Of a stretch of 64,000 nt of DNA, positions 35,344-44,198 are shown one piece after another. The stretch is from Emticicia oligotrophica DSM 17448. GTDB taxonomy: Bacteria > Bacteroidota > Bacteroidia > Cytophagales > Spirosomataceae. The stretch is taken from contig NC_018748.1 in the NCBI RefSeq assembly GCF_000263195.1, positions 496,001 to 560,000 of the forward strand, read 5' to 3'. The notes below the pieces were generated by a model. It was given only the letters and a program-made list of their open reading frames with translations. It did no database searches and was not told the DNA's origin. The number at the start of each line of letters is the position of its first letter. The stretch's first letter is position 1. The translations under genes and the position numbers were made by a program.

Positions 35344-35964
35344 TTACTTGGTTAGAATTTCAAAAGCTTCGTTAAACTCAGAAACTCGAACTTCCTTAAA
35401 ACGCTCATTATGGAAATTATCCAATCGTTTTAGAATATTCACTACCATTTCTTTTTCGCTAGCCGAAAGTGTATCAAATGCCATAACTCCTACCTTATCC
35501 ATGTACGACATACTTTCACTAAGAACCTGTAAGCCTTTTTCGGTGATTCTCACTCGCTTTGAGCGTTTATCATTTTCATCTGGGAATTCTTCTACCAAAT
35601 CGGCCGCAATTAAACGCTTGATAATATCAATTCCAGATGGAAATTCCGATAACATTTCATAAATCAATTCACTCTTCTTGGGCGTTCTCAAATCCATTAA
35701 TGAAATTAAATATACCCAATCTTCGAGGTTATTTAGTGGGAAATGGTCGAGTGCTTTTTTAGCGTAATGATTAGAAAACTTTACCAAACGCCCCATCAAA
35801 CTTGCTAATTGTGCATTAATGGGTAGTTTTAGTGTATCAGTTACATATCTTGTATCGTTATTTTCGGCTAAATAACGAACACAAAAATCTGTAATGCTCA
35901 TCTCTGGGTTTTCATCTTCATATTTCGACCAAAGATTCACTAATTCTACTATTTTTTTACTCAT
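35344..35964 (-). CDS. MarR-family transcriptional regulator
   Basis: This 206-residue protein has a helical N-terminal part and a winged helix-turn-helix at ~95-165 (LYTPKKSELIYEML-like helix, then IIKRLIAADLVEEF and the wing NDKRSKRVRITEKG). The DxRSKxxxxTxKG wing is characteristic of MarR proteins. It is divergent from a four-gene efflux operon, with repeated half-sites in between, so it very likely represses that operon and itself. The inducer is unknown. It is longer than the usual ~150 residues because of the N-terminal extension. Confidence 0.88.
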   Translation of the reverse strand: MSKKIVELVNLWSKYEDENPEMSITDFCVRYLAENNDTRYVTDTLKLPINAQLASLMGRLVKFSNHYAKKALDHFPLNNLEDWVYLISLMDLRTPKKSELIYEMLSEFPSGIDIIKRLIAADLVEEFPDENDKRSKRVRITEKGLQVLSESMSYMDKVGVMAFDTLSASEKEMVVNILKRLDNFHNERFKEVRVSEFNEAFEILTK

Positions 35965-36030
35965 TTCTAAATCTTAGCTTTTTCGGTTCGAATAATTATT
36001 CCTTTTTACTAAACAAAATAAAAGAAACTT

Positions 36031-36112
36031 TGTTTTCATAATAAAACTACTCATAAAAATATGTTTTCGAAATAAAATTAATAAATTACTTGGAAATAAA
36101 AACGAAAACATA
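36031..36112. promoter_or_regulatory. Operator half-sites between MarR gene and efflux operon
   Basis: TATGTTTTCG (36060-36069) and CGAAAACATA (36103-36112) form a perfect 10-bp inverted repeat with 33 bp between. TTTGTTTTCATAATAAAA at ~36030 is a direct repeat of TATGTTTTCGAAATAAAA. These are the most likely MarR binding sites in the 199-bp divergent region. Confidence 0.6.
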
Positions 36113-36163
36113 CTATTTTTACGAATAAAAAATACAATTACTACAAAAACATACTAACATACC

Positions 36164-36841
36164 ATGATTGCTCTACTCGAAGGTGCTGGCAAAGAATATG
36201 AAGTTGGCGACCAAAAAATAGTGGCATTACACCCGACCTCCTTACAGCTAAACGAAGGTGAACTTATGCTTATCATTGGTCCATCGGGTTCTGGTAAAAC
36301 AACCTTACTTTCATTGTTGGGCTGCGTAATTTATCCTTCATTTGGCGATTTATGGGTTGCGGGTAAACACATCAATCAATTAAAGGGGAAAGAACTCTCT
36401 AAACTACGCCTCGATACCATCGGTTTTGTGTTTCAGAGCTTTAATTTACTTGCTCCGCTCAATGCAGAAGATAATGTTGCATTACCGCTTAAATTACAAG
36501 GATATTCTAATACAGAGGTAAAAAATAAAGTACAAAAAGCACTTGAAATAGTTGGCATGACCGAACGTAGAAAGAACTTACCCAAGCAACTTTCAGGCGG
36601 TCAACAACAACGTATAGCCATTGCCCGTGCATTAGTTACTGAACCAAAACTTATTCTCTGCGATGAACCAACCGCATCTCTTGATAAAGATTCCTTGGAG
36701 ATAGTCATGAAAGAACTACGAGCCTTAGCAAAAAAAGGTAAATCTGTGGCGGTTGTCACGCATGACCCTCGTTTGGAAGCATACGCCGACCGTGTCGTAG
36801 AAGTAAAAAATGGCATTGCCACCGAGATTTTTAAATCATAA
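36164..36841 (+). CDS. ABC transporter ATP-binding protein (MacB/LolD type)
   Basis: This 225-residue soluble ATPase has Walker A GPSGSGKTT, Q-loop VFQSFNLL, signature LSGGQQQRIAIARAL, Walker B LILCDEPTASLD and H-loop VTHD. Its length and motifs are those of the MacB/LolD subgroup that powers FtsX-like permeases. It is the first gene of an efflux operon with a membrane-fusion lipoprotein (36 bp on), a permease and a TolC-like channel. It is probably controlled by the divergent MarR regulator. Confidence 0.93.
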   Translation: MIALLEGAGKEYEVGDQKIVALHPTSLQLNEGELMLIIGPSGSGKTTLLSLLGCVIYPSFGDLWVAGKHINQLKGKELSKLRLDTIGFVFQSFNLLAPLNAEDNVALPLKLQGYSNTEVKNKVQKALEIVGMTERRKNLPKQLSGGQQQRIAIARALVTEPKLILCDEPTASLDKDSLEIVMKELRALAKKGKSVAVVTHDPRLEAYADRVVEVKNGIATEIFKS

Positions 36842-36876
36842 AAACATATTAAACTATCATCAGCTCAATAACAACC

Positions 36877-37827
36877 ATGAAAAATTTCTTATCAATCATA
36901 TTTGTTCTGGCAGTATTGACTTCGTGCAATAAAAAAGCCGATAATGATGCTACCCAAAAAGCCAAAGCCGATTCTCTAGCGAAAGTACCAACCACCAATA
37001 ACCAAATTTTAGGGGTTGCTAGAATAGAACCAGAAGATGGAATTCTACAATTAACCGCGGGTACAAGCGGACGAGTTTTAGCTGTTTTGATAAAAGAAAA
37101 CCAAGAAGTAGCCAAAGGGCAAAACTTATTGCAAATAGAAAACAGTATAGAGCAAGCTCAATTAGAGCAATCTGAAAGTAAAATTAGCACTCAAAAAGCA
37201 GCTGTTGCAGTTAGTCAAGCTAATTTGGAAACAGCAAGAGTTAACTTAAAAAATGCCAGAGATACTTATGAGCGAAATCTTCGTCTTTTTGAAGGAAATG
37301 CTCAAACCAAACAAGCCCTCGACGACAGCAAAGCTACCGTTGACAAACTAACAAAAGAGGTTGAAACTGCTGCTGCGAATATCGAACAAGCGAAAAGTAA
37401 AATCAATGAAATACAAGCTGACATAAATTATTTCCGAACGGTTGTAAATCAGAAGAAATCGGTGGCACTTTTGGCGGGTAAAGTTTTGAAAGTATTGACT
37501 AAAACTGGGGATTATGTCAATAACACCACCCAAATCGCAGAATTTGCTCCAAAAGGTTCACTCATTGCCAAAACTGAAGTAGATGAACTTTATGCCGAAA
37601 AAATTCAATTAGGACAAAAAGCTTTCATCATTTCACAAACAACTGGTGATACGCTTGCTCAAGGTTCGGTTAGCTATGCGGCCGATTATTTGAAGCAAAA
37701 ATCTCTTTTCAAAGACCAATCAACTGAACAAGAAGACCGACGTGTACGTGATGTTTCGATTAGATTAGAATCAGGAAAAATGCCACTCATCGGTAGCCGT
37801 GTAGATTGTGTCATTTTATTGAAATGA
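36877..37827 (+). CDS. HlyD-type membrane-fusion lipoprotein
   Basis: This 316-residue protein has a lipoprotein signal (VLAVLTSCNKK). A biotinyl-lipoyl-like half motif follows (LTAGTSGRVLAVLIKENQEV), a long helical hairpin (~95-185), the second lipoyl half (VALLAGKVLKVLTKTGDYV) and a beta-barrel region (VDELYAEKIQLGQKAFI). This is the order of periplasmic adaptor proteins in tripartite pumps. It bridges the permease and the TolC-like channel encoded next to it. The substrate is unknown. Confidence 0.92.
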   Translation: MKNFLSIIFVLAVLTSCNKKADNDATQKAKADSLAKVPTTNNQILGVARIEPEDGILQLTAGTSGRVLAVLIKENQEVAKGQNLLQIENSIEQAQLEQSESKISTQKAAVAVSQANLETARVNLKNARDTYERNLRLFEGNAQTKQALDDSKATVDKLTKEVETAAANIEQAKSKINEIQADINYFRTVVNQKKSVALLAGKVLKVLTKTGDYVNNTTQIAEFAPKGSLIAKTEVDELYAEKIQLGQKAFIISQTTGDTLAQGSVSYAADYLKQKSLFKDQSTEQEDRRVRDVSIRLESGKMPLIGSRVDCVILLK

Positions 37828-37866
37828 GTAAGTAATTAGCCAATTACTGATAACAGAAAAATAACT

Positions 37867-38985
37867 ATGTTAAAAGAAGCATTCAAATTTATGTGGTACG
37901 ACAAGACCAAAATGTTTGGAATCTTGTTCGGAATCATCCTATCAGTCTTTCTGATTGGGCAAAATATTGGCATTTGTTTTTCGCTACTCAATAGTACAAT
38001 TTCATTAGCAAAATATAACCAAAAATATATTTGGGTAGTAAGCGATAAAAGTCAACAAGTATCAGACCTACCGCTACTTGACATGCGGATTTACCGAGAA
38101 TTAATGAGTATCAATGGCATAAAAAAGGTAAATCAATTGGTTGTTGGAGCAGGAAGTGCGAAGTTTAGTAATGGCACTAAAACAGGAATCACCATGATTG
38201 GTACGCAAGCTCCAAGTTTTGCGGGTGGGCCATGGAAATTTGCTTATGGAAACTTACAAGACCTGCAACAAGAAGGTGCAGTGATTGGTGATGCATACGA
38301 CCCAATTCAAGCAAAAAACATCAAATTAGGTGATCATTTTGAGTATAATGGCAATCGAGTAGTGATGATTGGGCAAACTAAAGGAGCCAAAGGTTTAGGT
38401 ATTGCCTACGCTTTTACTACGGTGGAAAGGGCTCGAAAACTATGTAAAATTCCAACTACAAAAGCTTCGGCATTCCTGGTAGAAAAAGTAGATGGAGCTT
38501 CTACCGAACAAGTAATCAACGCGATAAACAAAGAAATTCCGGGAGTAAAAGCTCGTGATGGAGCAGCCTATACCAATGAAAGTTTGAAATATTTTGCCCT
38601 AAATAGTGGCATTGTTTCTTCCTTCGGAATCTTAGTTGTATTTGCCATCATTACAGGTTTTGCGATTGTTGGTCTAACCATGTTTTCGGCAGTAACCGAC
38701 CGCTTAAAGGATTACGGAACAATTAAAGCCATTGGTGGTACAAATGCTATCATTAGAAAACTGATTCTTTGGCAAGCAATTATCTACTCTTTCATTGGTT
38801 TTATAATTGCCTATACCCTCCTCTACGGGTTCGTGCAAGCCACTAAAACTAATTTAGATATTCAGCTTACACCTGAGTTAATCTTATTTTTGGTTATAGT
38901 GACATTGATAATTGCAGTTTTGGGTAGCTTATTAGCGATGCGTAAAATTATCAAGCTTGAGCCAGCTGCCATATTTAGGCTTTAA
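37867..38985 (+). CDS. ABC transporter permease (FtsX/MacB-like)
   Basis: This 372-residue protein has one N-terminal membrane helix (~15-40), a large periplasmic domain (~45-240) and three C-terminal helices with the FtsX fold (GIVVSFGILVVFAIITG-like helix, then RLKDYGTIKAIGGTNAII, the coupling motif). It is the permease partner of the ATPase two genes upstream. It lies between the adaptor and the TolC gene in a 4-gene operon. The likely role is extrusion of a drug, peptide or lipid from the periplasm. Confidence 0.9.
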   Translation: MLKEAFKFMWYDKTKMFGILFGIILSVFLIGQNIGICFSLLNSTISLAKYNQKYIWVVSDKSQQVSDLPLLDMRIYRELMSINGIKKVNQLVVGAGSAKFSNGTKTGITMIGTQAPSFAGGPWKFAYGNLQDLQQEGAVIGDAYDPIQAKNIKLGDHFEYNGNRVVMIGQTKGAKGLGIAYAFTTVERARKLCKIPTTKASAFLVEKVDGASTEQVINAINKEIPGVKARDGAAYTNESLKYFALNSGIVSSFGILVVFAIITGFAIVGLTMFSAVTDRLKDYGTIKAIGGTNAIIRKLILWQAIIYSFIGFIIAYTLLYGFVQATKTNLDIQLTPELILFLVIVTLIIAVLGSLLAMRKIIKLEPAAIFRL

Positions 38986-39086
38986 AAGCCTCGGTATGAT
39001 GCTTTATTTTTTCCGTTTGGTACAAAAAAACAATTGTAAATCAATTTTACTGATTTACTTTAAACAAATATTCATAAATCAGAATT

Positions 39087-40403
39087 ATGAAAACAAATAT
39101 CATCAAAGCATTTACTTTTCTCTATATGTGCTTGCAAGTGGGCGTTGTTAATGCTCAAAAAATAAGTTTGAACGAAGCCATTCAAAAAGGACTTGAAAAC
39201 CGACTTGAACTAAAAAGCCAAGCCTTAAATATTGAAATAGCCAACCAAGAAAACGAAAAAGTAAAAGCCCGTTGGCTGCCACAAGTCAGTGCTAATGCCG
39301 ATGTAAGATGGAATACTCAGCTTCAAACGACCGTATTACCCTTTGCATTACCTGGTTCGAGCGAATCACAAACTACGGTGCAATTAGGACGCCCCTTCAA
39401 CAATACTTTTGCTCTTCAAGCTGAACAAAAGGTGTATGATGCCAATAAAAAAGTGGATAAGCAAGTAAATGCCACTCAAATTGAGGTTCAGAAAAATACG
39501 CTTGAACAACAAAAAATTAATATCCGTCAAGCAATTACCGAGGCTTACTATTCGGCAGTTTTTAATAAAGAAAAACTAAAATTATCTGAAACTGCCCTTC
39601 AAAGAGCCACCGCTTATTTAGAGGCCGCTCAAGTAAAATTCGAGCAAGGGGCTATTTTGAAAAATGATTTAGATAAGTTTTCGCTCGATGTGAGCAATGC
39701 AAAACTTACGCACACAAAAAATCAACAAGATTATGAATTGAGTTTGGTTTCGCTGCAATATCAGCTTAATACCAATGATAAAAGTGAACCAGCAGAAGAT
39801 TTAACTTCGGTTTTTAGCTACTCACAAGTTGTTGAAAATCAACTAAATACTGATAAACGAACAGAATTGAAAGTCGAAGAATTTAATCTTCAACTCAATG
39901 AACTTAATGCTCAGAAGCAGAAAGTTAAAAATTTACCGACAATCTCTGCTTACGGAAATTACTCGTTTTTTCAATTAGCACAAACCTTTAACCCTTTTGC
40001 AAGTGGAACTTGGTTTCCTGCCAATTACATAGGTATTCGGGCAAATATTCCAATTTTTGACGGAAAACAAGCTAAACTTTCAACGCAAGACTACGTTATT
40101 CGTCAGAAAATTAATCAGTACAATATTGAAAGATTGAAAAACGATTTCAATTATGAGTCGAAAAGCACTTGGAATACATTACAGCAATCGAAATTAAACC
40201 TAGAGGAAGCGAAGAAAAATATCACGCTTGCACAACAGATTTTAGAAACTGATAAATTTAGGTTCGAAAAAGGTGTCATTGTTGTTTCTGACCTTAAAAA
40301 TTCAGAATATTCACTACAAAACGCCGAAAATCAGTACTTAAGCAGTATTTATAACTTCTTGGTAGCAAGTGTTAGGTATAAAAAAGCAAGTGGAAATTTG
40401 TAA
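39087..40403 (+). CDS. TolC-family outer-membrane efflux protein
   Basis: This 438-residue protein has a signal peptide (FLYMCLQVGVVNAQ). Two OEP repeats follow, each with the long helices and short barrel strands of TolC proteins: ISLNEAIQKGLENRLELKSQ at the start of the first, and LPTISAYGNYSFFQLAQTF, LKNSEYSLQNAENQYLSSI in the second. It forms the outer-membrane exit duct of the tripartite pump whose other parts are just upstream. It ends the operon at a 17-bp perfect hairpin. Confidence 0.93.
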   Translation: MKTNIIKAFTFLYMCLQVGVVNAQKISLNEAIQKGLENRLELKSQALNIEIANQENEKVKARWLPQVSANADVRWNTQLQTTVLPFALPGSSESQTTVQLGRPFNNTFALQAEQKVYDANKKVDKQVNATQIEVQKNTLEQQKINIRQAITEAYYSAVFNKEKLKLSETALQRATAYLEAAQVKFEQGAILKNDLDKFSLDVSNAKLTHTKNQQDYELSLVSLQYQLNTNDKSEPAEDLTSVFSYSQVVENQLNTDKRTELKVEEFNLQLNELNAQKQKVKNLPTISAYGNYSFFQLAQTFNPFASGTWFPANYIGIRANIPIFDGKQAKLSTQDYVIRQKINQYNIERLKNDFNYESKSTWNTLQQSKLNLEEAKKNITLAQQILETDKFRFEKGVIVVSDLKNSEYSLQNAENQYLSSIYNFLVASVRYKKASGNL

Positions 40404-40413
40404 GAAAATAATA

Positions 40414-40449
40414 ATAATTAGAGACAAGGCGTGCCTTGTCTCTAATTAT
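40414..40449. terminator. Bidirectional terminator
   Basis: ATAATTAGAGACAAGGC pairs perfectly over 17 bp with GCCTTGTCTCTAATTAT around a 2-nt centre, between the convergent TolC-like and HAD genes. Confidence 0.85.
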
Positions 40450-40453
40450 AAAA

Positions 40454-41143
40454 CTACGCCAATAAAAACGGCAAAATATCTTTGATTACATCTACTTTTG
40501 TAAATTTTGGATTGTCAATATTATGCTCAACTTGCTCGTATGCCCATGTCGTATGATAAGGTACATGCACAGCGTACCCACCCGCATCTAAAACTGGTAA
40601 AACATCAGATTTTATCGAATTTCCTATCATCAAAAATTCTTCAGGTTGAATATCCAAATGCTTGATAAGCTTCTCATAATCAGGCGTTTTCTTTTCACTC
40701 ATAATTTCAATATGGTGAAAAAAGTGTTCAATTCCAGATTTCTTCAATTTACGTTCTTGGTCGAGTAAATCACCTTTTGTAGCTACTACAATTCGGTAAT
40801 CTTTTGATAAAGCTTGTAAAGTTTCTTCCACACCATCGAGTAACTCGATTGGTTTTTGTAGCATTTCCTTGCCATTTTCAATGATTTTCTCTAAAATCTT
40901 TACATTTAGTGTGTTGTCGGTAATTCTAAGAGCCGTTTCAACCATACACAATGTAAAGCACTTTACACCATAACCATACAAAGGTAAATTTTGCATTTGT
41001 GTTTTGAAAAGTTCTTGAGAAATTGAATGATGGGGTAAATAATCTTCCAATAAAGCACAGAATTTATGCTCATTTTCTAAGAAATAGGGTTCATTTACCC
41101 AAAGGGTATCATCGGCATCGAAGGCAATTACTTTAATATTCAT
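40454..41143 (-). CDS. HAD-family hydrolase
   Basis: This 229-residue protein carries the four HAD motifs. They are the nucleophile in AFDADDTLW, motif II Thr in IVVATKGD, motif III Lys in MSEKKTPDYEKL, and motif IV in FLMIGNSIKSDVLPVLDAGG. A helical cap lies between motifs I and II. Cytoplasmic phosphatases of this type often act on nucleotides or sugar phosphates. It lies 24 bp after the adenosine deaminase gene, so a nucleotide-related substrate is plausible but not shown. Confidence 0.88.
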   Translation of the reverse strand: MNIKVIAFDADDTLWVNEPYFLENEHKFCALLEDYLPHHSISQELFKTQMQNLPLYGYGVKCFTLCMVETALRITDNTLNVKILEKIIENGKEMLQKPIELLDGVEETLQALSKDYRIVVATKGDLLDQERKLKKSGIEHFFHHIEIMSEKKTPDYEKLIKHLDIQPEEFLMIGNSIKSDVLPVLDAGGYAVHVPYHTTWAYEQVEHNIDNPKFTKVDVIKDILPFLLA

Positions 41144-41167
41144 TGTATTTGTGCTTAAAAAAATCCT

Positions 41168-42175
41168 TTAATAATTAATTTCAACCCACATTTCCTCTAT
41201 CTTTTTAGCTAAAGTACGCTTTTTTTCAGAAGAAATAAAGGCATGCTTGATGGCTTCCAAATTACATTGCTTGAAATACTCCTTCTGCCAATTAAATTGA
41301 TTTTCTAGTAATTCATATTCATGCTTTAAATCAACATCAGAGATAGTTCGAGCATCGGTATTAATACTCATCGAAACACCACTTTGGTATATTTTATCAA
41401 CTGGATGATGTTCAATACTTTCTACCACATTGGTTTGCACATTACTGGTTGGGCAGACTTCCAAATGAATATCATTTTGTTTCAAAAACTCCATCAATTT
41501 TGGGTCTTCAACGCTCCTAACACCATGCCCAATTCGAGTTGGATGAAAATGTTGAAGTGTTTCCCATACACTTTCTGCTCCTTTGGCTTCACCCGCGTGA
41601 GCAGTTATGTGTAATTTATTTTCTTTAGCAAAAACAAATGCTTTTAAATGATTATCAATCGGGAAACCCGCTTCGTCAGCCGCAATATCAAAACCAATTA
41701 CATTTGACCCTTCGAATTCCTTGACTAAGTTTACGGTTTCCATACTTTGTTGCTCTGAAAAGTGGCGAAGCGTGCAAAGTATCAGACCTGCTTCTACACC
41801 TGTTTGACTAATTCCTTCACTTACGGCTTCATTCACTACTTCAACCACTTCTACCGAACTTAATCCTTTGAATGTATGTAAGAGTGGAGCAAACCTAATT
41901 TCAGCATAAATAACATACTCTTTTTTCAGTTGCTCAAACAAATCAAGCGTCACTAAACGCAATTGTTCTTTGGTCTGCATTAAATTACAGCCACTCACCG
42001 CTCGGGTGATATAATCAGCCAAATCTGTGCATTTGGGTGGAGCTACAAATGATTCTCGATAGGTTTCAAAACTAATAGTTGGGTCAATTTTATTGACTAC
42101 TTCAAAACTCAAACAACAATCTAAATGCAGGTGAAGCTCAACTTTAGGTAGTAGAGAATAATCAGTTCTTTTCAT
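41168..42175 (-). CDS. add: Adenosine deaminase
   Basis: This protein has 335 residues from ATG 42175. An earlier non-ATG start at 42217 would add 14 residues before the conserved beginning LLPKVELHLHLD and is unlikely. It has the zinc-binding HLHLD, the catalytic Glu in THAGEAKGAESVW, and SINTDARTISDVDLKHEYELL, in which the usual NTDDP is altered to NTDAR. The family deaminates adenosine or 6-substituted adenines. The altered C-terminal metal loop leaves substrate specificity open. It is followed by a HAD hydrolase in the same operon and is divergent from a Crp/Fnr regulator. Confidence 0.9.
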   Translation of the reverse strand: MKRTDYSLLPKVELHLHLDCCLSFEVVNKIDPTISFETYRESFVAPPKCTDLADYITRAVSGCNLMQTKEQLRLVTLDLFEQLKKEYVIYAEIRFAPLLHTFKGLSSVEVVEVVNEAVSEGISQTGVEAGLILCTLRHFSEQQSMETVNLVKEFEGSNVIGFDIAADEAGFPIDNHLKAFVFAKENKLHITAHAGEAKGAESVWETLQHFHPTRIGHGVRSVEDPKLMEFLKQNDIHLEVCPTSNVQTNVVESIEHHPVDKIYQSGVSMSINTDARTISDVDLKHEYELLENQFNWQKEYFKQCNLEAIKHAFISSEKKRTLAKKIEEMWVEINY

Positions 42176-42245
42176 CGAATAATTAAAGATATTTTTCGCA
42201 AACGAAATGTTTTGCAAAATTGCACATTAGATTTACGTAAAAAAA

Positions 42246-42257
42246 GGACAATTGTCC
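42246..42257. promoter_or_regulatory. 12-bp perfect palindrome before Crp/Fnr gene
   Basis: GGACAATTGTCC is perfectly self-complementary and lies 12 bp before the regulator ATG and 71 bp upstream of adenosine deaminase. It is a probable dimer-binding operator, possibly for the regulator itself. Confidence 0.5.
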
Positions 42258-42269
42258 CAGCCGTCAAAA

Positions 42270-42908
42270 ATGATTCGCTACAACCAAGTATTACTTCATT
42301 GTATTTCAGAAATAGCCAAAACCGATAAAAGGATTTCTGAGAAAGAAATTAAAGCAAACGAGAAGCTTGTTTTACAAAATGAAGAAGTAAATCATGTTTA
42401 TATCATCAAAGAAGGCATTGCCAAATGTTTCATTACTGAAAATAATGGCAAAGATTATATTCTTGAATTTTTTGGTATTGGAGAAATCATCGGTGAATTA
42501 GAAATACTTAATTCGAGCAAAAGTTTATCGAATGTAGAAGCCATCAGTTCACTCTCACTTTATAAGATTTCGAAGCAAACATTTTTGGAAATACTTAAAT
42601 TTAATTGGAATTTTAACCAATTAATTCTACAAACTTTAGCCACAAGATTGGCTCAAACAGCCAGTAGAGCATCCTATCAACAAAACTATCCTTTAGAATA
42701 TTCTATCCTAAAACTCATTTATTTGTTCTCAAATCAACCATTCAAACTCAATAAAAAAGACTTATCCGATTATTTGGGTATCACAACGAGAAGTTTGAAT
42801 AGAACGTTATTAGCTCTTCAGCAAAAAGGAATTTTAGAGGGCGATTCTCTGAATTTAGTTATTGATCAAAGCGAAATTGCCAAAATACTGAACTCTTTTG
42901 AGAAATAG
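42270..42908 (+). CDS. Crp/Fnr-family transcriptional regulator
   Basis: This protein has 212 residues from ATG 42270; a TTG six codons earlier overlaps the palindrome and is less likely. It has an N-terminal cyclic-nucleotide-binding-like barrel (~20-115: VYIIKEGIAKCFI, EFFGIGEIIGELEIL) and a C-terminal helix-turn-helix (~160-205: LNKKDLSDYLGITTRSLNRTLLALQQKGIL). The barrel lacks an obvious cAMP-binding RxS signature, and there is no iron-sulfur Cys cluster, so the ligand is unknown. It is divergent from the adenosine deaminase/HAD operon, which it may regulate. Confidence 0.88.
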   Translation: MIRYNQVLLHCISEIAKTDKRISEKEIKANEKLVLQNEEVNHVYIIKEGIAKCFITENNGKDYILEFFGIGEIIGELEILNSSKSLSNVEAISSLSLYKISKQTFLEILKFNWNFNQLILQTLATRLAQTASRASYQQNYPLEYSILKLIYLFSNQPFKLNKKDLSDYLGITTRSLNRTLLALQQKGILEGDSLNLVIDQSEIAKILNSFEK

Positions 42909-43163
42909 CTCTAACATTCAAATTCCTCAGGTTATAACGTAGTTAATTTTATGGTAAAATTTATTCTTTCGGGGCTAAATATTGTTACATAACAAAGATT
43001 AAATAGTATGTATTAGGTACATATTTCATGCGTTCAACCCACTAATTGTTTAAATTTCTACAAAACCATTTCCATAAAATTGTTTTTTATACTTAATTTA
43101 TCGTTTTCAAAATTCTATTCGTTACTTTGTGCATTCACCAATAAGTGCTTTTAAAAATAAACT

Positions 43164-44051
43164 ATGTTTGTTGATGCCATTGAAGAAGTTGGACGATTTA
43201 CTCGCCCTATTCATTTTATTACTCGAAACTATAACGACACGGTAGTAACACCTGGTGCTGCAACTATGTTTTTTGTGAACGAATTTGCATGTGCTGTCAC
43301 TTGTAAACATGTTATAGACTTAATCGGGAATAGAACTTATATTAATCAACGATACGCAAATTTTCGTCGTGAACGAGATGCCCTCGTGCGAAATCATCAT
43401 TACCAAAAACATATCAGAGGACTTGAGAACAAATATGATTTTGGTACAGAAACCATTGCTGAATTAAGTGAAAGATTTATCGACTGTACGGCCGACCCTA
43501 CCCTACGCTTTCGCTGGATAAATCACCCAAAATATGATTTATCAATTATTATTTTCGAACAATTTCAACGACCACTTTACCAATCTTATGCTCATTTTGT
43601 AAAAGATAGTTCGATACTTAAACAAGGAAAATCTTTATGCCGTTTAGGTTATCCATTTCCAGAATTTACGAACTTTAAATATGACCCAGAAGCTGATGAA
43701 ATTTCGTGGACAAATACAGGAATCATCGGTACGCCTCGCTTCCCAATTGACGGAATGCTTACAAGACATTTGGTAGAAAATGGCGAATTATATGGCGTTG
43801 AATTGAGTACACCTGGCTTACGTGGACAAAGCGGTGGGCCATTGTTTGACCGAAACGGACTTGTTTGTGGCATGCAAAGTAAGACAAACGCACTGCATTT
43901 GGGTTTTGATATGCACAATGTTTCACACAATGTGAATGGTAAGGTGGTGAAAGTAAATAATCAACCATTTTTACACGTCGGCCACTGCATCCATGTCGAT
44001 ATCATCAAATCATTTTTAGCACAAAACGGAGTCAAGTTCTATGAGGCTTAA
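43164..44051 (+). CDS. Trypsin-like serine protease without signal peptide
   Basis: This 295-residue protein shows a chymotrypsin-fold triad: His in CAVTCKHVIDLIG (~52), Asp in HPKYDLSIIIFE (~128) and Ser in GLRGQSGGPLFD (~225). CGMQS follows and matches the substrate-pocket region of S1 proteases. No signal peptide or membrane helix precedes MFVDAIEEVGRFTRPIHF, so it looks cytoplasmic, which is unusual for an S1-type protease. It stands alone with a 255-bp upstream gap. Similar genes often guard against phage or process partner proteins, but nothing here shows that. Confidence 0.78.
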   Translation: MFVDAIEEVGRFTRPIHFITRNYNDTVVTPGAATMFFVNEFACAVTCKHVIDLIGNRTYINQRYANFRRERDALVRNHHYQKHIRGLENKYDFGTETIAELSERFIDCTADPTLRFRWINHPKYDLSIIIFEQFQRPLYQSYAHFVKDSSILKQGKSLCRLGYPFPEFTNFKYDPEADEISWTNTGIIGTPRFPIDGMLTRHLVENGELYGVELSTPGLRGQSGGPLFDRNGLVCGMQSKTNALHLGFDMHNVSHNVNGKVVKVNNQPFLHVGHCIHVDIIKSFLAQNGVKFYEA

Positions 44052-44170
44052 ACCAGATTCCAACAAGCACTGGTAGCTCATAAATACTTAGTTTTAGACT
44101 AATTTTCTTAAAATTCACAGAAAAAACCATAAAAAGCCTTAGCTAATTTTAAGTGCCGATTGCTTTTCTG

Positions 44171-44178
44171 TACTTTTG
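44171..44178 (+). promoter_or_regulatory. Bacteroidota -7 promoter element
   Basis: TACTTTTG matches TAnnTTTG, 20 bp upstream of the RNA-binding protein ATG. A TTTT-rich stretch is at the expected -33 position. Confidence 0.55.
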
Positions 44179-44198
44179 TAAAAAATAAAAAGCAAATA

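Noticed and set aside
43649-43968. Minus-strand frames inside the trypsin-like protease gene
   Set aside because: Antisense to the catalytic-serine region, with no domain or start context.
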